A stretch of DNA of 64,000 bases from Aradus depressus (Eukaryota > Arthropoda > Insecta > Hemiptera > Aradidae): positions 26,049,489 through 26,113,488 of the forward strand of contig OY759224.1 of the NCBI GenBank assembly GCA_963662175.1, written 5' to 3'. The notes under the pieces are model-generated. The model was not told the DNA's origin. It made no database searches and worked only from the letters and a program-made list of their open reading frames with translations. Both the position numbers and the translations under genes were made by a program. Numbering within the stretch: position 1 is the stretch's first letter; each line of letters starts with the position of its first letter. Below are positions 61,201 through 64,000 of this stretch, piece after piece.

Positions 61201-63471
61201 TACAATTTTTTTTTTTTTTTTTAAACTAAGTATGAGAGTGTCAGTGAAAGTGATGTCATCTTATTACTTCCCCAGTTGTACTAAGTATAGGGGAAGTTAT
61301 GTATTGGGTCAGAAATCAATTGAGAGACAAAATTCTCACGCAAGTAGTGCATTTGAAATGGGGCATATGAACCGGTTTGTGATCACTGGATGGAACCGTA
61401 GGGTTTTCAAATTTGCGCACTTTTCCCGGAATTTTTTCTCGGTGTTTAACGTGAACTGAGTTTACGAAGCTCTTTCTTAGGCGACTCATGTATTTCGTTG
61501 TACTCGTACTCCTCCTTAACCCCTTTACCGATCACCTTGAAAGCCACGATGGACACGGTGTTTACTACTAAAAAAAATCTGAAATCGAACATACCACGGA
61601 GGAATAATCACCAAAAAACTAAATCCCCATTGAAATCAATTGCGAGATAAAATTCTCGCGCAAAATAGAATTTTTCGATTTCAAATGTAAAAATCCGGGC
61701 GAAGCCCTTTTCGATTTACCATCGGACACCACTTTTTTTGAGTCGTTTTTTCCAGTGTTCTAACGTACAAACTTCGACTTTTTTTCGATAAAAATATTAA
61801 CTATATATTAACTTGAAAACCCTACGGTTCAATCCAGTGATGACAAGCCGGTTCATATGCCCCATTTCAAATGCACTACTTGTATGTTAACCGACCACAT
61901 TAACAGTATGATTCAATAAATTTAGACTGACTCAGCTCAGTTTTTGCAAAAAGCAGAATGCATTGCACACTTAGTTTAATTAATTACATGAGTGTCAGAC
62001 TCTGACAGTTAAGATACTGTTTATGTATCTTATGTATAACCTATGTTAATGCATACATTTTTATAACGTATGCTACCATGTTATGGTTTAACGTATATAA
62101 ATATAATTATTATTGCCTTCGTTTAACCTGAAACTGTTTTATTTATAATTATTTTCGTTTTTAGACTGGCTGTGCATGTTCCTTTAAGGATGTCAGTACT
62201 TTGACATGCACTTTTCGCAATATCACCCCTGGAAACTACTGCATTGTGGTCAGTTTGCACGATCCCCGATGCATTCCTCACACTTTGTGGGCTGACGGTC
62301 AGATTGAACCCTGCACATGGCACTTGAAAGCAGGTAAACTTGCATTTTTCTATATTTTTTGGTTAATAGTTTCAAAAAAGACAAATCGCATCCGTCACAG
62401 GAGACTAACACTTCAAAAAACTTATTGGTGTTTCCTATAAAGCCAATTAGGCTAAAAGTCTGAATCCTCATTCTTAATTTTGTGTTGATATATTATTACA
62501 TCGGCAGTTATCAGGGTATTAAGTCGAGCCCTCTTCTTTTACGTCCATATAAATTTATAGGGTTTTGGATTTAATATAAAATTTCATTTCGATACATTCA
62601 TTATACATATACAGCAGTTTTGGGATTTTTGATTTGAGTGTCCTCTGATCTCCTCCCCTTCGGTTAATTCCCCTGAAAATTGATAGGTGTCGTCCTTATA
62701 GACCTTTGAATTTACTAATTCATTTACTAATTTGCGCCAATACATTTAACAGGTACTCGTTAAAGACCCCTGCCGTAGGTGAATAAAAATTTAGGGTAGG
62801 CAAAATTACGCCTATCGGCAAATATAATAAATCATCGACATACCCCAAATGACAAAAATAAGGCCAAAATAAATAAAAATATGCGTTTTGATTTTTTGTT
62901 TTCACAATTTAATCGACAATTGTATGTCAAAAACACTGGGTCACTTGATGAAGCGCCACCGCCTCCTTAGGAAGGTCACGCGGCCAACGTCGAGGTGGTC
63001 TGCTCGACTTATTTAAGTCTTATGGTTTCCGAGTTTAACTAACTAACATATTTATTTTGGGTGCTTGGCATGAATATTGGAGTATTTCTTTGTTTAATTA
63101 ATAATTATTGTCTGTTTTCAGAGTTATACGGAAGCAAAACTCCTCTCGAAACTAAAATAGTTCAAAAAAAAAACCTTCTGAGTACATATTTCATGCTTGG
63201 AATAATTATTTTTGCTTTATTTTGTACATTTTTAATCATAATTGTCCTATATAAACCGAAATTGTTGGGGAGAGTTTACAAGCAAACTGCGGACAGCTCA
63301 CTTCGAGGCCACGTACCCCATTATGAATTTGTTGCTCAGAAAAATGATGACAAATATTTAGAGCCAGCCAAGAAATTGAAAATTCTTTTGCTTTATCCTA
63401 GGGATTGTGAAGAATTTATGAATGTTATGTCTCACTTCAGGATCATTCTAAAAGATTTAACACACACTGAG
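50658..63471 (+). CDS. IL-17 receptor-like protein with SEFIR domain (partial: 5' and 3' ends missing)
   Basis: Type I membrane receptor predicted to signal through a cytoplasmic SEFIR domain. Exons: 50658-50899, 52619-52800, 56864-56987, 58455(?)-58598, 61128-61193, 62165-62333, 63122-63471. Phases agree at every join under this model. The extracellular part is rich in Cys (CSDWCS, CYDNCPASC, NACCPV, GSCCDM, CACSF) and has N-glycosylation sequons (NRT, NWT, NAT, NCS, NIT). The last exon holds a hydrophobic helix around YFMLGIIIFALFCTFLIIIV and then the SEFIR start LKILLLYPRDCEEFMNVMSHF. The first exon lacks one base of its first codon, so a signal-peptide exon must lie upstream; I did not find it in 44.4-50.6 kb. 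The rest of the SEFIR domain lies beyond 64000. Exon 3 has a weak donor and an alternative acceptor, so that part is tentative. Assignment rests on the TM-SEFIR arrangement; the family is known from insects and other invertebrates. Confidence 0.75.
51180..51625 (+). repeat. FAM-1, compact full-length copy
   Basis: From GTGCTTCCCCAGAACGACTT through CTCCCTCCAAAACCAGTCGA, the two types of TCGATACATT subrepeat, TTTGTCCGATTACATGACTTCC, to CTTCGTATAGCTGAGGAAACG. Best example of the presumed unit, ACTTCCCCAG ... CTGGGGAAGT. It lies in a receptor-gene intron. Confidence 0.65.
51632..52060. mobile_element. Palindromic element of the 17.7-kb family, split by a SINE
   Basis: Inverted arms TGCTACCATCTTCAACGACG and CGTGACTGAAGATGGTAGCG; outer ends AAATATTGTCTATATCACAA and, after the SINE, GACAATATTTCAAAAAACAT. 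The hammerhead-like core CTGAAGATGGTAGCGA is decayed after helix II. Confidence 0.65.
51768..52013 (+). repeat. SINE family 1, 5'-truncated, with CCTAA-like tail
   Basis: Starts ATAAAATAAACTTAAGCACG, so the tRNA head is missing. The end reads CATAAAACCTAACCTAACCTA, three near units of CCTAA. Inserted in the palindromic element. Confidence 0.8.
52202..52240. repeat. (AT)n microsatellite
   Basis: About 18 AT units. Confidence 0.95.
52255..52512 (+). repeat. FAM-1 3' half
   Basis: GCGCTGAAAATCAATGTGTCG, CGTGTCGATACATTCTACCGG, T run, TCAATATTACATTTTTGAACG, CTTCCCCTATACTTCGTAAAG. Confidence 0.6.
52619..52800 (+). CDS. IL-17R-like receptor, extracellular exon b
   Basis: 182-nt exon between TTTTTTTCAG and GTAAAC. 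It begins in phase 0 (DIEFEIPYIFSGDYRLNIQP), which looks like a fibronectin-III-type strand pair, and ends in phase 2. Confidence 0.75.
52845..53345 (+). repeat. FAM-1 with three tandem ~160-bp subrepeats
   Basis: The block TCATTACAT-GGCAGTTATTA-GGTTTTTGAGTTGAGC... to ATATGAAATTTCATGTCGATA is repeated three times at about 160-bp spacing. Shows that FAM-1 grows internally by subrepeat amplification. Confidence 0.7.
53346..53515 (+). repeat. SINE family 1, 3' half
   Basis: CCAACTGGAGAGTCGGGCTC, CTCTGGCAGTAGGCAATATG, TGAGTCATAATACCTAACTA; inserted in FAM-1, which resumes at 53516. Confidence 0.7.
53516..53810 (+). repeat. FAM-1, right part
   Basis: TTTATGTCGATACATTTAC, GAGTTATCATGTTCTTAGACAG, T run, CTTCTCCTATACTTTGTATG. 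Confidence 0.55.
53811..54385. other. Receptor intron, nothing recognised
   Basis: AT-rich sequence without repeats or frames. Confidence 0.4.
54386..54470 (-). mobile_element. Jockey-clade LINE 3' fragment
   Basis: AGGAGAAATCACCCAATGGTGACATT and TTATAACCCATCACTAGATCTGA resemble 22600-22680. Confidence 0.5.
54475..54690 (+). repeat. SINE family 1 without head
   Basis: GCAGGCCTCGGATGGGACTTT to GCGCTCAGGTAGTAGGCGATA and GAGTCACAATAACTAAC. Confidence 0.65.
55030..55473 (-). mobile_element. LINE A, 3' end (interrupted by LINE B)
   Basis: Minus strand: end of the ORF (SIDIIKKFKFQLKMFMLEET, LYMETEFYSHC, stop at about 55365), then a 3' UTR with a hairpin-like segment GGGACGTTCTTATGTCCC (55085-55102). 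The ORF continues at 56281 on the other side of LINE B. Confidence 0.55.
55474..56280 (-). mobile_element. LINE B, 5'-truncated, with (CATT)n tail
   Basis: On the minus strand: reverse transcriptase C-terminus with HQRHTRSRPSDLFIPSHRSS, AFHNSFLVQASSLWNSLPPL, IRHSPSMASFKSSLF (56270 down to 56075); then an AT-rich 3' UTR; then the terminal block GGGGACCTCGGTCCCAGAAT and a (CATT)n tail (plus-strand GAATGAATGAATG at 55474-55500). WNSLP-x-x-I-R-H-S-P-S is the usual ending of CR1/L2/Rex-like and Jockey-like ORFs. Confidence 0.7.
56281..56648 (-). pseudogene. LINE A reverse transcriptase, C-terminal part
   Basis: A frame with LTTLYHAYFHSIISYGLIHW, GSCSSS, LKILPLPSLFIFETLMVIRK, NRNIFPLNNINHYYDTRKKE, the thumb/C-terminal part of a CR1/Jockey-like reverse transcriptase, ending KGINLFN against LINE B. 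One in-frame stop after SLFD. Confidence 0.7.
56864..56987 (+). CDS. IL-17R-like receptor, possible exon c
   Basis: Following the acceptor TTTTTGTTTGCAG, phase-2 entry gives SETLTAAFSGRALRMSLAVR and on to EIPLQ. The donor CAG|GTTATT is poor. A second acceptor (GCGTTTTCAG, exon start 56890) opens a different frame that reaches a stop within 60 bases, so I prefer the first. Only transcript data can settle it. Confidence 0.45.
57200..57560 (-). repeat. FAM-1 copy
   Basis: GACAACACCTATTAATTTTC, CAATAATCCCAATAACTGTCG, GGTCGTTTGTTTTTGGAGGG, GTGCTGGGGAAGTACAC; reverse orientation in a receptor intron. Confidence 0.6.
57613..57946 (+). repeat. SINE family 1, full-length
   Basis: Box A TAGCTCAGTGG, box B GGTTCGAAACC, all body landmarks, a 17-base deletion around GGGATGG-TCCCGAGCC, and the tail CATAATAACTAACAG. 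Confidence 0.88.
58000..58330. other. Unclassified fragment with short open frame
   Basis: 58096-58275 reads AKSMRNWVAAYLRSLVDNYL to PTLHRRLKPRLYQDII. Not recognised; the composition suggests a decayed mobile element rather than a receptor exon. Confidence 0.3.
58455..58598 (+). CDS. IL-17R-like receptor, extracellular exon d
   Basis: The frame ..FSSDFGEFQFKNSPKCAVVE.. ends NACCPV before donor GTAAGA. The start is uncertain: acceptors after 58432, 58434, 58450 and 58454 exist, and only the last keeps phase with exon c as modelled. Confidence 0.6.
58910..59150 (+). repeat. SINE family 1 without head
   Basis: GAGCACGCCTTCCTTCCGATT to GTAGTAGGCGATATGTTCTCG and CATGAGTCGCAATTAAT; moderately diverged. 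Confidence 0.65.
59285..59525 (+). repeat. SINE family 1 without head
   Basis: GCGCGCCGTCCACGGATGGG to TAGTAGGCGATATGACC and GAGTCATAATAACTTAC. Confidence 0.65.
59605..59826 (-). repeat. SINE family 1, internal deletion
   Basis: TTATAACTCATGCCCGGGCTTTAACT joins directly to GGACATAGTACAGGCTCGGG, skipping the CTGGTAGTAGG and AATAAAAATTTAGG segments. Box B (GTTTCGAACCC) and box A region are present in reverse. Confidence 0.75.
59830..60350. other. Receptor intron, unassigned
   Basis: AT-rich, no frames or known repeats. Confidence 0.4.
60384..60423 (-). ncRNA. Hammerhead-like motif HH1c (degraded)
   Basis: On the minus strand: CTA, CTGATAA, GGACGC-TGTT-GCATT, GAA, AACTGGTTT, CTG. Third relative of HH1, also followed by the GGGAAGACAACGTCTTTTGTTTCTAT-type flank. 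Core and palindrome are both mutated. Confidence 0.35.
60515..60676 (-). repeat. SINE family 1, 5' half
   Basis: CATACAGACTCAGGACCATCG to GGTTTCGAACCCCACAAAC and CACTGAGATACCAGCGCCCTC; box B is intact. Confidence 0.75.
60785..61020 (+). repeat. SINE family 1 without head
   Basis: AACTTAAGCACGCCGTCCTTC to GCTCTTGTAGTAGGCTATATG and the tail CATAAAACCTAAACTG. Confidence 0.75.
61128..61193 (+). CDS. IL-17R-like receptor, extracellular exon e
   Basis: 66-nt phase-0 microexon GEDHGSCCDMLFPSSNCSGR plus YE, between ATAAAG and GTGAGT. It adds three cysteines and one sequon and joins the flanking exons without a frame change. Confidence 0.75.
61342..61881. mobile_element. Foldback element with 69-bp arms
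   Basis: The arms 61342-61410 and 61813-61881 (key string AAATGGGGCATATGAACCGG and its complement) match except for a few bases. The interior is unassigned but repeats the near-arm text AAATCAATTG-GAGA-AAAATTCTC at 61316 and 61635. In a receptor intron. Confidence 0.75.
62165..62333 (+). CDS. IL-17R-like receptor, membrane-proximal exon f
   Basis: 169-nt exon from TGCACSFKDVS to CTWHLKA. The acceptor is TTTTTAG and the donor GTAAAC; it leaves in phase 1. It contains seven cysteines and the pattern NITPGNYCIVVSLHDPRC, typical of the last extracellular module before the stalk. Confidence 0.8.
62440..62745 (+). repeat. FAM-1 fragment
   Basis: CCAATTAGGCTAAAAGTCTG, TGTTGATATATTATTACATCG, CTGAAAATTGATAGGTGTCG. 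Confidence 0.55.
62748..62808 (+). repeat. SINE family 1, internal fragment
   Basis: CAGGTACTCGTTAAAGACCCC and AATAAAAATTTAGGGTAGGC only; both ends lost. Confidence 0.65.
63122..63471 (+). CDS. IL-17R-like receptor, transmembrane and SEFIR exon g
   Basis: 350-nt exon after CTGTTTTCAG. It holds a short stalk, a helix of about 22 hydrophobic residues, a basic stop-transfer stretch (KPKLLGRVYK) and the SEFIR entry strand KKLKILLLYPRDCEEF. It ends ..HTE before GTACCT. The next SEFIR exons are outside the window. Confidence 0.85.
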
Positions 63472-63663
63472 GTACCTTATTTAATTTATTCTTTGTCAAA
63501 TCTGTTCTACCGTATTTATTAATATAATTTTTTTACACTCATATATATTTATCTATTTATTTAATTATTAATTATATTTTTTTTAAAGATACATTTTCGT
63601 GCTTCTTCTGTAAGATCCATGCCAAAAACCGTCCCAAAATGTCATTTTGAAATATATTTATAG

Positions 63664-63818
63664 ACGTTTCCTTTATTAGTTTATTTTATTATTTTATTTT
63701 ATTTTATTTTATTATTTTATTTTATTTTATTTTATTATTTATTTTATTATTAGTTTATTTTATTATTTTATTTTATTTTATTATTTATTTTATTATTAGT
63801 TTATTTTATTATTAGTCC
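63664..63818. repeat. (TTTTA)n-type microsatellite
   Basis: Irregular TTTTATTTTATTA units over about 155 bp, 190 bases after the last receptor exon. Confidence 0.9.
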
Positions 63819-63867
63819 TATCGAAAAAGTGGTTCTTAGAAAAAATGTTCCATATTAAATTTCCAAT

Positions 63868-64000
63868 CGTTATTAAAAATGGATTGCTTGCAAGTTAACA
63901 ATAGGATCTTCAAATTTCCCATGCGTCTGATTTCTAAGTCAGCAATCAGCTGTTATATAAATATACATGTACAAAACAAGTCATATTACATTTATTTAAA
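63868..64000 (+). repeat. FAM-4 repeat, cut by the window end
   Basis: Second copy of 20847-20975; it continues beyond the window. Confidence 0.85.

Overview
The window is a piece of an AT-rich, gene-poor, repeat-saturated animal genome, most likely an insect. The genes are split by GT-AG introns, the intergenic DNA is packed with tRNA-derived SINEs, Jockey- and R1-like LINE remnants, mariner, hAT and Tigger relics, and some SINE tails resemble the arthropod telomere repeat (CCTAA)n. I cannot name the species.

Three real host genes are visible. (1) At 26647-27372 on the minus strand lies the first coding exon of a TRIM9-type E3 ubiquitin ligase (RING, B-box 1, B-box 2), ending at a GTAACC donor; no further exon was recognised to its left. 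(2) At 32165-44385 on the plus strand lies a complete seven-exon L-2-hydroxyglutarate dehydrogenase gene (440 aa, mitochondrial presequence, FAD-binding motif), with all junction phases consistent and introns loaded with transposons. (3) From 50658 to beyond 63471 on the plus strand lies the middle of an IL-17-receptor-like gene (cysteine-rich extracellular exons, one transmembrane helix, start of a SEFIR domain); its 5' exon was not found and its 3' end is outside the window. TRIM9 and L2HGDH are divergent, about 4.8 kb apart.

Layout: 1-23.7 kb holds repeats only, including a 0.87-kb GA-rich minisatellite at 15.87-16.74 kb. 23.98-26.68 kb is an AT-rich minisatellite plus a perfect-looking 1,038-bp tandem duplication that reaches into the TRIM9 exon. 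26.6-27.5 kb is TRIM9. 28.5-29.5 kb is an R1-like LINE remnant split by a SINE. 32.1-44.4 kb is L2HGDH, with two mariner relics, a solo LTR and a SINE in its introns. 44.5-50.6 kb is repeats, including nested hAT elements. 50.6-63.5 kb is the receptor gene.

The most interesting structure not explained by routine annotation is a set of dispersed hammerhead-ribozyme-like motifs: a CTGANGA core, a helix II hairpin, GAA, a self-complementary palindrome and a short helix I. Several lie inside long inverted repeats, as expected of termini of Penelope-like elements or retrozymes, yet no Penelope reverse transcriptase is present here.
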